A stretch of 64,000 bases of DNA from Paenibacillus sp. Root52 (GTDB lineage: Bacteria; Bacillota; Bacilli; Paenibacillales; Paenibacillaceae). Below the pieces are notes generated by a model that saw only the letters and a list, made by a program, of their open reading frames with translations, made no database searches and was not told where the DNA came from. Numbering within the stretch: the first letter of the stretch is position 1; each line of letters opens with the position of its first letter. This document shows, one piece after another, positions 23,180 through 31,297 of the stretch. A program made the position numbers and the translations under genes. Where the stretch lies: contig NZ_LMFO01000001.1 of assembly GCF_001426865.1 (NCBI RefSeq), forward strand, positions 248,001-312,000, in the 5' to 3' direction.

Positions 23180-23557
23180 ATGAGTATGGAGAACGTATCT
23201 AGTGAAGAGCGGACTGGAGCGATCAGAGCATTTGAATCAACCATTCATAAATCAGAAAATGCATTAATAAATATGACGGAGAAGGGCACAAACACAACCT
23301 TAGTACAGAAACGGCTCACAGCGCTACGTATCGGATTAGCTATGCTTGAACATACGTGGCACGGCGAATCACATTCATACACTGATGAGGAAATACGAGA
23401 AGCTCAACATGTAATAACTGGTTTATTCCCTTCTCTGGAGACCCAGTACGCTAAAGCCAAAGTGGGCGGTGCCCAAAAAACATTGTTAGAGAGAAGAATA
23501 AGAGCCTTTGAGCTAGCTATTCAAATCATGTCAACGAAAAAGGCAGCAGACGTCTAA
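23180..23557 (+). CDS. Small helical protein of unknown function
   Basis: I do not recognise this family. The best start is the ATG at 23180, 10 nt after GGGAGG, giving 125 residues; in-frame ATGs at 23171 and 23141 are too close to or upstream of the RBS. The protein is soluble, charged and predicted almost wholly alpha-helical. It has two similar segments, SENALINMTEKGTNTTLVQKRL followed by ALRIGLAML, and KAKVGGAQKTLLERRI followed by RAFELAIQIM, suggesting an internal repeat of a helical hairpin. It lies alone between the GH127 terminator and the convergent GH43 gene. Confidence 0.6.
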   Translation: MSMENVSSEERTGAIRAFESTIHKSENALINMTEKGTNTTLVQKRLTALRIGLAMLEHTWHGESHSYTDEEIREAQHVITGLFPSLETQYAKAKVGGAQKTLLERRIRAFELAIQIMSTKKAADV

Positions 23558-23650
23558 CATCTGCCACCCTCGAATCCTCAAGCGATATGTGTTGTAATCA
23601 AGGCTTACTACATTTCTATTTCCCAGTAGATTACTTCATTCCATTCCTAC

Positions 23651-25141
23651 TTAATTATACGTGCATGTAAAGTTAGTGAATTCAGCAACAGATCCTACCT
23701 TAGAAGCGTAGAGACCAATAAGTACACCTGTGAACCCGCCAGCCACCTCGGATGATAGATATCTGGTCTGTGCCGTTCCAAGCGAAATATCCTTACCATC
23801 ATAGTTCAAAATGAAAGTATAACGATCAGGAGTGGATTGAATAGTGAGCGTAGCTTGATTGCTTACCCCCACATACTCTTCCTGTTCAATCGACTTGATA
23901 TCACCAACATTCAGACGTTTAACAACGCTATATCCGTTATCGAGTTGGCGAAGAGCCAGATCATAATGATGATTTTCATCCATATAGAGCGTAATACCCG
24001 CTTCCCCTTCAGTTAATGTGACATCACAAGAGATAATGGCATTGAAATCTCTCTGACGTATGCCGATAAAAGTAGGGGACAATGGAGTGTCCAATGTGAC
24101 ATCTGTACCTCTTAGAATCACCTTGTTCGGAGCTAATTCATACTGCTGCTTAGCAGGGTGACGTAAATAACACCAGTCTAGATTCCAATCGGTATTTTCA
24201 AACGTATAGACGTTGCGCTCCTGTTGAACGGTTGCCTCAGAGATTCGATCGGTTTCAAAACTCGTAAGCACGGTGCCTTTATACCCCGCGGTAAACCAAC
24301 CATCTTCATTAAATGTTACCGGCGTTAGAAACACTTCACGTCCAAGATGATGGTACGTCTGCCATCTTCCGATTTGACGGAAACCAAGATGAAGCATCCA
24401 CCAATTGCCGTTCTCATCCTCAACAAGGTCTCCATGCCCAGCGCCTTGAAGCTCATAACCACCCAAATTACGATTGGTCAGAACAGGATTATATGGGTAA
24501 GCATCAAACGGACCTGATGGAAAATCGCCTCTCGCATAGGTAACCATATGTCCATACTCGGTTCCACCTTCTGAAGCCATGAGATAGTATGTTCCGTTTA
24601 TTTTATACAGATGGGGACTCTCCAAATAGCGCCCGCCTGTACCATTCCAGATCATAAGCCCAGGAGTTAGTTTACGTCCAGTTTCGATATCAATCTCACA
24701 TTGGATGATGCCTCCAACGCCGTTATCGTCGGTACCATTACTCATAAATATTGCTTTACCATCCTCAAAGTATAGATCTGGATCGATGCCACCTTGATCA
24801 ACATAGATCGGATCAGACCATTCACCATAGATATCGTCCGTCCATACGTAGAAATTCTGATGCGTAGTGTCATTCGTTGTGGTCATATAGAATCGGCCAT
24901 TGTTATGACGGATGGTTGGCGCAAATACGCCACCGGAGCTGTTAACCGTCTCTAATTGAATCTGGCTTGGCCGTGTTAAGCAATGTCCGATCTGTGTCCA
25001 ATTGATCAAATCTTTACTTTCGAAAAGCGGAACGCCAGGAAAATATTGAAAAGAGCTACATACGAGATAATACGTGTCAGCAACTTTGCAAACGCTAGGA
25101 TCAGGATAGAAACCTTTGATGACTGGATTAGTATATTTCAT
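23651..25141 (-). CDS. GH43 family glycosidase (beta-xylosidase / arabinofuranosidase type)
   Basis: 496 residues. The N-terminal five-bladed propeller (about 1-300) carries the GH43 triad: base Asp14 in FYPDPS, Asp120 in GGIDPDLYF, and the general acid Glu174 in YLESPHLY. The C-terminal 190 residues form the concanavalin-like module usual in beta-xylosidase-type GH43 proteins. There is no signal peptide, so it would act on imported xylo- or arabino-oligosaccharides. GAGGTG precedes the ATG. It is divergent from an ArsR-type regulator (25371), which is a good candidate controller. Substrate preference between xyloside and arabinoside cannot be settled here. Confidence 0.88.
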   Translation of the reverse strand: MKYTNPVIKGFYPDPSVCKVADTYYLVCSSFQYFPGVPLFESKDLINWTQIGHCLTRPSQIQLETVNSSGGVFAPTIRHNNGRFYMTTTNDTTHQNFYVWTDDIYGEWSDPIYVDQGGIDPDLYFEDGKAIFMSNGTDDNGVGGIIQCEIDIETGRKLTPGLMIWNGTGGRYLESPHLYKINGTYYLMASEGGTEYGHMVTYARGDFPSGPFDAYPYNPVLTNRNLGGYELQGAGHGDLVEDENGNWWMLHLGFRQIGRWQTYHHLGREVFLTPVTFNEDGWFTAGYKGTVLTSFETDRISEATVQQERNVYTFENTDWNLDWCYLRHPAKQQYELAPNKVILRGTDVTLDTPLSPTFIGIRQRDFNAIISCDVTLTEGEAGITLYMDENHHYDLALRQLDNGYSVVKRLNVGDIKSIEQEEYVGVSNQATLTIQSTPDRYTFILNYDGKDISLGTAQTRYLSSEVAGGFTGVLIGLYASKVGSVAEFTNFTCTYN

Positions 25142-25370
25142 TTTTTAGTACACCTCGTTATAAATTCATATTTATAAGAATTCAACTTACAATAGGTAAT
25201 GCTCACCGGCATAATTTGCAGTGTAAAAAGAATATTTGAGTAATCACCACATCAAAAATTAAACACCATAACAATTATATTTACAATGATTATGGTCTTG
25301 ATGGAACAATGAAAATCCGTTAAATTAACATAAATAGCATTTCAATAATTGGAGCTGGGAGAAATTCTGA

Positions 25371-26291
25371 ATGATTAGAGCTAATGGAGATTCCAAATAC
25401 ATGCCACTGTATGAAGCACTGGCTAGCGAAGTACGCTGGAGAATAATGACCCTTCTCTCTGAAGGAGAGATGAATGTGAAAGATCTAGCTGATGTGCTGG
25501 AGCTTAGTCCTTCCATTGTTACGATGCATGTTCGTAAATTGGAGCAAGCGGAGTTGATCGGCAGTCGTAGAGTACGACTGAACGGAGGCACACACAAAAT
25601 GTGTTTTCTCAAACAAGATGCAATTGAAATTGAATTGCCTTCGGTGGGTTCATTTGCAAACATCAAAGAGCAAAGCATTTCAGTGGGTCACTATACAGCG
25701 TTCGAAGTACATCCGACCTGTGGGCTGGGAACGCATGAGAAAGAAATTGGCGTATGGGATGATCCACGCTATTTCCTTGATCCCGAGCGTGTTCACGCAG
25801 CAATTCTGTGGTTTGGTCGGGGGTATGTGGAATATAAAACACCTAATTATCTTCTGCCTGAGGATACACCCAGTGCGATTGAGATCTCAATGGAAATTGC
25901 TTCGGAGGCGCCTGGTTTAAGGGATGATTGGCCCTCGGATATCACATTTTCATTTAACGGCGTGCAGCTTGGCACATGGACTAGTCCTGCTGACTTTGGG
26001 AGAGCTGCTCGTGGAAAATACACGCCGTCATGGTGGCATAGAAACGTTAACCAATATGGCCTACTGAAGACGATTCGAGTGGATGATCAGGGCACAACAA
26101 TAGATGGAGAATGGCTGTCGGATGTAGGTATCAATGATATCAAGCTGGAGGAGTTATTCTGGACGCTTCGTTTTTCCGTGGAGGAGCATGCCACAAATGT
26201 GGGCGGTTTGACGCTGTATGGAGCGGGCTTCGGTAACCACAATCAAGACATCATCATTCGTACGATACAGCCTAGAGCAGATAAGGGTTGA
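25371..26291 (+). CDS. ArsR-type winged-helix regulator with a large C-terminal domain
   Basis: 306 residues. The first 85 form an ArsR/SmtB-like winged helix (LASEVRWRIMTLLSEGEMNV, then DLADVLELSPSIVTMHVRKL). Classical ArsR proteins are about 100-120 residues; this one has a further 220, rich in beta strands and aromatic residues (DDPRYFLDPERVHAAILWFG, SITFS-like strands, TPSWWHRNVNQYGLLK). No metal-binding CXC motif is present. Its position, divergent from GH43, suggests the extra domain senses a sugar, which is inference. GGGAG lies at good spacing before the ATG. Confidence 0.7.
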   Translation: MIRANGDSKYMPLYEALASEVRWRIMTLLSEGEMNVKDLADVLELSPSIVTMHVRKLEQAELIGSRRVRLNGGTHKMCFLKQDAIEIELPSVGSFANIKEQSISVGHYTAFEVHPTCGLGTHEKEIGVWDDPRYFLDPERVHAAILWFGRGYVEYKTPNYLLPEDTPSAIEISMEIASEAPGLRDDWPSDITFSFNGVQLGTWTSPADFGRAARGKYTPSWWHRNVNQYGLLKTIRVDDQGTTIDGEWLSDVGINDIKLEELFWTLRFSVEEHATNVGGLTLYGAGFGNHNQDIIIRTIQPRADKG

Positions 26292-26441
26292 TATACCCTT
26301 CTGAAACCACGCTATATATTCAACGTATCCGTTATTCAGGAGAAGCATGGTTAACTCGGTTAGATGAGTTGAGGCATTCTAATCCTAGTGTTGGCTTTGT
26401 GTGATCCAAACACATACATCTGTCGAATGGAGAATGATACC

Positions 26442-27467
26442 ATGGGCGAAGATATGAGCCGTATTGGAGTATCCAGCAAGCGAGTACCAGACCTAATGAA
26501 AGCATTAGTCTATGACACGTACGGTACACCGGAAGTCTTGCGCTTGGAAGATGTAACCGTTCCGACTCCGAAGGAACATGAAGTGTTAATTGAGGTTCAT
26601 GCAACGTCGATCAATTCTTGGGACTGGGATCTCCTTTTGGGTCAACCATTCGTTACACGCATCGGCGCAGTCCGCAAACCCCGTTATCCAATTCTTGGTG
26701 CAGACGTAGCAGGGACATTCGTCGCGGTTGGCGGTGCAGCGGGACAATTCCAAGTTGGTGATCGAGTGTTTGGCGATCTCTCAGCCTGTAACTGGGGTGG
26801 ATTTGCGGAGTATGTGTGTGCCAGTGAAACGGCATTGACGCCTATACCTGCCGGAATCACTTATGTACAGGCCGCAGCTATCCCTCAAGCGGCAGTTCTT
26901 GCATTACAGGGTTTGCGTAATCGCGGGACTTTGCAACAGGGGCAACGAATTCTCATTAATGGGGCTGGGGGTGGAGTTGGAACATTTGCTCTCCAATATG
27001 CCAAGTTACACGGTGCAGAAGTGACCTGTGTTGATTACGGTGAGAAGCTGGAGATGTTACAGGCTTTGGGTTCGGATCACGTCATAGATTACCGGAATGA
27101 AGACTATACTGCGCAGGGAATAACGTATGACGTAATTCTTGATGTGATAGGGAATCGTAAGGTGACAGCTCTGAAACGAGCACTGCGTAGCGGCGGTCGG
27201 TATGTAATGATTGGAGGCCCGATGGGGCGAATTGTGCTGAATCTATTGTGGGCACCAATCGTTTCGAAGCTTGAAAACAAGAAAATATCAGTGCTTGTGC
27301 ACAGACCCAATGCCGAAGATCAGAGTGAATGGATCGAGCTGGTTGAATCCGGGCATGTCATACCGATCATCGATCAACAGTATCCATTACGTGAAGCACC
27401 TCAGGCATTTCGTGATATGGGAGCAGGTCGTGTGAAAGGAAAAACGATCATTATCATGAAAGAATAG
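26442..27467 (+). CDS. Zinc-independent MDR-type NAD(P)-dependent oxidoreductase
   Basis: With the ATG at 26442, which has GGAG 9 nt upstream, the protein is 341 residues; longer frames from 26388 or 26427 lack an RBS. It shows the medium-chain dehydrogenase/reductase layout: a GroES-like N-terminal domain (MKALVYDTYGTPEVLRLEDV, PILGADVAGTFVAVG), the nucleotide-binding motif GAGGGVGTFALQYAKLHGA, and a C-terminal closing domain. The structural zinc cysteines are absent, so it belongs with quinone oxidoreductase-like enzymes that reduce quinones or enones. It stands alone after the ArsR-type gene; the physiological substrate is unknown. Confidence 0.82.
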   Translation: MGEDMSRIGVSSKRVPDLMKALVYDTYGTPEVLRLEDVTVPTPKEHEVLIEVHATSINSWDWDLLLGQPFVTRIGAVRKPRYPILGADVAGTFVAVGGAAGQFQVGDRVFGDLSACNWGGFAEYVCASETALTPIPAGITYVQAAAIPQAAVLALQGLRNRGTLQQGQRILINGAGGGVGTFALQYAKLHGAEVTCVDYGEKLEMLQALGSDHVIDYRNEDYTAQGITYDVILDVIGNRKVTALKRALRSGGRYVMIGGPMGRIVLNLLWAPIVSKLENKKISVLVHRPNAEDQSEWIELVESGHVIPIIDQQYPLREAPQAFRDMGAGRVKGKTIIIMKE

Positions 27468-27620
27468 TCTGCTCACACTTCGATGGAAGCGAAGCTTTAT
27501 TGAGTTTACATACATCCATTGGTCTGCGCATAGCTCGTCATCACAGAAGTGCCGATCTTCTCCTGCGTGATATTTTTTTGGAGGTGTTTCGGTGATAAGT
27601 AAAATAATAGATATACTCGT

Positions 27621-27645
27621 AGTCGCTATGTTAGCGGCTTTTTTG
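27621..27645 (+). terminator. Terminator after the MDR oxidoreductase
   Basis: AGTCGCTA and TAGCGGCT pair (one T-G) around TGT and are followed by six T's. A shorter variant of the hairpin family at 17526, 19923, 38012 and 46818. Confidence 0.8.
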
Positions 27646-27686
27646 TTTCTCAATGAATGGGAAAGAAAATTTACAATGACCATATA

Positions 27687-27715
27687 TTTACAAAAATTGA
27701 TGCACATGCTATGTT
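27687..27715 (+). promoter_or_regulatory. Predicted promoter of the GH26 gene
   Basis: TTTACA at 27687-27692, a 17-nt spacer and TATGTT at 27710-27715. The start point would fall near 27722, inside a candidate cre site. Confidence 0.55.
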
Positions 27716-27719
27716 TACT

Positions 27720-27735
27720 TTGAAAGCGCCATCAT
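27720..27735. promoter_or_regulatory. Candidate CcpA (cre) site at the GH26 promoter
   Basis: TTGAAAGCGCCATCAT matches the Bacillus cre consensus WTGNNARCGNWWWCAW at all fixed positions except one W. It overlaps the predicted transcription start, where CcpA binding represses. Confidence 0.55.
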
Positions 27736-27785
27736 GAATGGGTTCATTGACAAATTTCATTATCATATCTCAAACGGAAGGGAAG

Positions 27786-30374
27786 ATGAAAATGGAAAAT
27801 TGGCTTAGAAAGGCAACCGCAATGATGCTGGCATTTGCTCTACTACTAGGATTGATGACAGCGCCCGTTCATGCAAACAATGCACTTTTCACCATCGAAG
27901 CAGAAGACGCTCAGCTCACTTCGGATCTTCAAGTAGTCACCGAGATTTACGGACAACCCAAGCCTGGATATTCAGGTAGCGGATTCGTCTGGATGCAGAA
28001 TTCAGGGACGTTAACTTTTACAGTGAATGCTCCCGAAACCGGCATGTACGCGATCTCTACTCGATACATGCAGGAGCTTAGTGCGGATGGCAGAGTTCAA
28101 TACTTAAACGTGAACGGTGTGACTAAGGGTTCGTATATGCTGCCGTACACGACAACATGGTCGGACTTTGACTTTGGTTTTCATAAACTGAATAAAGGCA
28201 GCAACACAATCCAGATCAAGTCTGGATGGGGATTTGCATATTTTGACACCTTTACTGTGGATCATGCGGATCTCGATCCATTGAATGTACAGCCAATTCT
28301 TACCGATCCTGAGGCAACACCAGAAACACAAATTTTAATGAATTATTTAACGGAGGTATATGGAAACCAGATTATTTCAGGTCAACAAGAGATTTATGGA
28401 GGAGGGAATGATGGAGACACAGAGCTAGAGTTCGAATGGATTTATGATCTTACTGGCAAATATCCAGCGATTCGCGGCTTCGATCTGATGAATTATAATC
28501 CGCTCTATGGTTGGGAGGATGGCACAACGGATCGGATGATTGATTGGGTTAATAACCGAGGCGGAATTGCAACAGCTTCATGGCATATCAATGTACCACG
28601 TAATTTCAATACGTATCAGCTTGGAGATTTTGTGGATTGGAAGGAAGCCACGTACAAGCCGACAGAAACCAATTTTAATACAGCCAATGCTGTTATTCCA
28701 GGGACGAAAGAATATCAATATGTAATGATGACAATCGAAGATCTGGCAGAACAACTGTTGATTCTCCAAGATAACAATGTGCCTGTTATATTCCGTCCTT
28801 ATCATGAGGCTGAGGGTAACGGTGGTCTGAATGGGGAAGGTGCATGGTTCTGGTGGGCTTCCGCAGGAGCAGAGGTGTACAAAGACCTGTGGGATCTAAT
28901 TTACACAGAGCTTACGGAGACGTACGATCTTCATAACTTGATTTGGACCTATAACAGCTATGTGTATAGCACATCTCCAGCTTGGTATCCTGGTGATCAT
29001 CAAGTGGATCTGGTTGGATACGATAAATATAATACGATCTATAACCGGTATGACGGCTTGTCTGGAGTCCCGAATGAGGACGCTATTACTTCGATTTTCT
29101 ATCAGCTTGTGGATCTGACGAATGGTAGCAAGATGGTTGCCATGACAGAGAACGACACGATTCCAAGTGTGCAAAATCTGAAAGAGGAGAGAGCAGGATG
29201 GCTGTACTTCTGCCCTTGGTATGGCGAGCACCTCATGAGCACGGCATTTAATTACCCTGCGACCTTAACTACACTTTATCAGAGTGATTATGTTATCACT
29301 TTGGATGAATTGCCGGATCTAAAGGTCACCAATCCTAACCCGAGCGCATCGATCTCTCCGGGAACCGTCGAGTTTGACAAATACACGCCTAATCAAAACG
29401 ACAAATCCGTAACGGTGACTGCCAATGGGAATACGCTTACTGCTGTCCGTGCAGGCAATACTGTGCTTAACGCAACAACGGATTATACCTTTAATGGAAA
29501 CACCTTGTTACTAAATAAAGCATACCTTGCCACGCTACCGGTAGGTGAGCACTCCATTGTACTGGATTTTAATCAAGGGCAAGATCCGGTGTTAAAGGTT
29601 AAAATTGTGGATTCAACGCCAAGTTCCAATGCTACTATTACACCAGTAAATGCCTCCTTTGATAAAGCAACGAACACAGCACAGGATGTTTCCGTTACCC
29701 TTAACTTAAATGGTCGTCAGCTTACAAGCATAACCAATGGAAATGCTACCCTCGAATCGGGTCAACATTATACAGCTTCCGGTTCGACGGTGGTGTTGAA
29801 ACAATCCTATCTCACAACCCTGCCATTAGGTCAAAATACTTTGACTTTCCACTTTAATAGCGGAAATAGCGCTGTGTTAACCGTTAACGTTGTAGACAGT
29901 ACGGTTACTGTACCACCTACCGGAGACTTGACCATTCAAGCATTTAACGGCAATACCAGTTCTTCGACCAACGGAATTTCGCCCAAGTTCAAATTAATCA
30001 ACTCAGGTAATTCGGCAATAGAGTTAAGTGATGTGAAACTTCGGTATTACTATACGATTGATGGCGAAGAGGCGCAGACCTTCTGGTCCGATTGGGCAAG
30101 TGTTGGCAGTGCGAATGTAACAAGCAAATTCGTCAAATTGGCAACTCCGGTTGCCGGAGCCGATCATTATCTGGAAGTTGGCTTCGCAAGTGCAGCCGGA
30201 ACGTTGAACGCAGGTCAGAGTGCAGAGATTCAAGCGCGCTTCTCCAAAAATAACTGGTCGAATTACAATCAGTCTAATGACTACTCGTTCAAGGCATCTG
30301 GCACGCAGTTTGCCAACCATGAACAGATTACTGGTTATGTAGGCGATGAGCTTGTATGGGGAATTGAACCGTAA
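27786..30374 (+). CDS. Secreted multimodular GH26 beta-mannanase
   Basis: 862 residues from the ATG at 27786; an ATG at 27792 has equal or better spacing from the GGAAGGGAAG element. A Sec signal peptide ends at about Ala30 (PVHA). Modules in order: CBM35-like beta sandwich (about 34-160), GH26 barrel (about 175-510) with acid/base Glu341 in RPYHEAEG and nucleophile Glu455 in AMTENDT, two X2-type Ig-like repeats (about 525-610 and 620-705, each starting with AxIxP and ending in VDST), and a C-terminal CBM3 (about 715-862, LTIQAFNGNTSS to FANHEQITGY). It would cut mannan or galactomannan outside the cell while bound to cellulose. It is monocistronic. Confidence 0.9.
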   Translation: MKMENWLRKATAMMLAFALLLGLMTAPVHANNALFTIEAEDAQLTSDLQVVTEIYGQPKPGYSGSGFVWMQNSGTLTFTVNAPETGMYAISTRYMQELSADGRVQYLNVNGVTKGSYMLPYTTTWSDFDFGFHKLNKGSNTIQIKSGWGFAYFDTFTVDHADLDPLNVQPILTDPEATPETQILMNYLTEVYGNQIISGQQEIYGGGNDGDTELEFEWIYDLTGKYPAIRGFDLMNYNPLYGWEDGTTDRMIDWVNNRGGIATASWHINVPRNFNTYQLGDFVDWKEATYKPTETNFNTANAVIPGTKEYQYVMMTIEDLAEQLLILQDNNVPVIFRPYHEAEGNGGLNGEGAWFWWASAGAEVYKDLWDLIYTELTETYDLHNLIWTYNSYVYSTSPAWYPGDHQVDLVGYDKYNTIYNRYDGLSGVPNEDAITSIFYQLVDLTNGSKMVAMTENDTIPSVQNLKEERAGWLYFCPWYGEHLMSTAFNYPATLTTLYQSDYVITLDELPDLKVTNPNPSASISPGTVEFDKYTPNQNDKSVTVTANGNTLTAVRAGNTVLNATTDYTFNGNTLLLNKAYLATLPVGEHSIVLDFNQGQDPVLKVKIVDSTPSSNATITPVNASFDKATNTAQDVSVTLNLNGRQLTSITNGNATLESGQHYTASGSTVVLKQSYLTTLPLGQNTLTFHFNSGNSAVLTVNVVDSTVTVPPTGDLTIQAFNGNTSSSTNGISPKFKLINSGNSAIELSDVKLRYYYTIDGEEAQTFWSDWASVGSANVTSKFVKLATPVAGADHYLEVGFASAAGTLNAGQSAEIQARFSKNNWSNYNQSNDYSFKASGTQFANHEQITGYVGDELVWGIEP

Positions 30375-30397
30375 TTAGGTAGAACGAAAGGGTGGGG

Positions 30398-30427
30398 AAG
30401 GAGCACGTCCTTCTCTGCTCTTTTTTT
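30398..30427 (+). terminator. Terminator after the GH26 gene
   Basis: AAGGAGCA and TGCTCTTT form an eight-pair stem with one wobble and a ten-base loop, followed by T's. Confidence 0.6.
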
Positions 30428-30507
30428 GAATTGAAGTGAAGAGGCGAGAGGGAATAGTGGCAGTTCACTCAGCAGTCGGCAATGATAATCGCAGATCAGA
30501 GAGCTTC

Positions 30508-30536
30508 TTGACATCTATGTGATGATTCGTTACTAT
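30508..30536 (+). promoter_or_regulatory. Promoter of the TetR regulator at 30587
   Basis: A perfect TTGACA at 30508-30513, a 17-nt spacer and TACTAT at 30531-30536. The TetR operator starts 9 nt downstream. Confidence 0.65.
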
Positions 30537-30544
30537 TTCTTGTA

Positions 30545-30562
30545 TGACAGTAAGTACTGACA
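30545..30562. promoter_or_regulatory. TetR operator, site 1
   Basis: TGACAGT-AAGT-ACTGACA: inverted arms with one mismatch, located at about +2 to +19 of the predicted transcript. Nearly the same element occurs before the MFS gene. Confidence 0.65.
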
Positions 30563-30586
30563 TTCTATAGAAGAGAGGACAGAGAA

Positions 30587-31177
30587 ATGTCTAGTCGTAC
30601 AGACTATAGCAGCAAAGAACGATTAATGATGACTGCGATTGATTTGATCTCAAAAAAAGGTTATAAAAGCGTAACAACGATGGAAATCGCGACTACTGCT
30701 GGCTTAAGTGAGAAAACGCTGTTTCGCCAATTTGGAACCAAGCAGAACCTTTTGGAATCGGCATTCGATCAATATTATTACTCCGAAGAGATGACGAGGA
30801 TCTTCAATGAAAAGCTAGTCTGGGATCTGCACACCGATTTGCTTTTGATTAGCAGAACGTATCACGAGATCATGAACCGCAATCGGAAGCTGTTTCTGAT
30901 TGGGTTTAAGGAAGAGGAGCATCTACCAGGTCTTCGGGATCGCACGATTAAACATCCAAGACAGCTCTTAGAGATTATAACCGAGTATTTTAGGATCATG
31001 TATGACAAAGGGAAGCTGGTTCAAACGAATTTTGAGCATCAAGCTTTTTCATTTATGGCTTTGAATTACGGTGTGTTTATTAACAATTTGGATGAAGATG
31101 CTCGTTTTCCATCGCTCTCTTTGGATAGCATTATTACAGAAAGTGTATGGACGTTTACTAGGGCTTTAACCCCCTAG
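30587..31177 (+). CDS. TetR/AcrR-family regulator of the adjacent MFS exporter
   Basis: 196 residues with a clear TetR DNA-binding domain (about 8-55: RLMMTAIDLISKKGYKSV and GLSEKTLFRQFGTKQNL) and a C-terminal dimer/ligand domain. It is followed in the same direction by an MFS exporter. Matching 18-bp inverted repeats lie just downstream of its own promoter and between it and the exporter, so it very likely represses both and is released by an exporter substrate. GAGAGGACAG precedes the ATG. Its stop codon lies inside a terminator hairpin. Confidence 0.88.
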   Translation: MSSRTDYSSKERLMMTAIDLISKKGYKSVTTMEIATTAGLSEKTLFRQFGTKQNLLESAFDQYYYSEEMTRIFNEKLVWDLHTDLLLISRTYHEIMNRNRKLFLIGFKEEEHLPGLRDRTIKHPRQLLEIITEYFRIMYDKGKLVQTNFEHQAFSFMALNYGVFINNLDEDARFPSLSLDSIITESVWTFTRALTP

Positions 31178-31185
31178 TTTTTTTA
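31157..31185 (+). terminator. Terminator overlapping the TetR stop codon
   Basis: ACTAGGG and CCCTAGT pair, with a T-run after. The TAG stop of the TetR gene (31175-31177) is part of the right arm, so the exporter probably has its own promoter. Confidence 0.65.
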
Positions 31186-31194
31186 GCTCTTATA

Positions 31195-31212
31195 TGTCAG
31201 TAAGCACTGACA
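31195..31212. promoter_or_regulatory. TetR operator, site 2 (before the MFS gene)
   Basis: TGTCAGT-AAGC-ACTGACA: perfect 7-bp arms with a 4-bp spacer, matching site 1 at 30545 in arm sequence and spacing. Confidence 0.7.
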
Positions 31213-31297
31213 GTCATTTTTACTTAAGTTTAATGAATTATTTAGCATCAACTCCGAGCTGAGTGACACATCTAGATTATAGAAATGAGGAACATAT

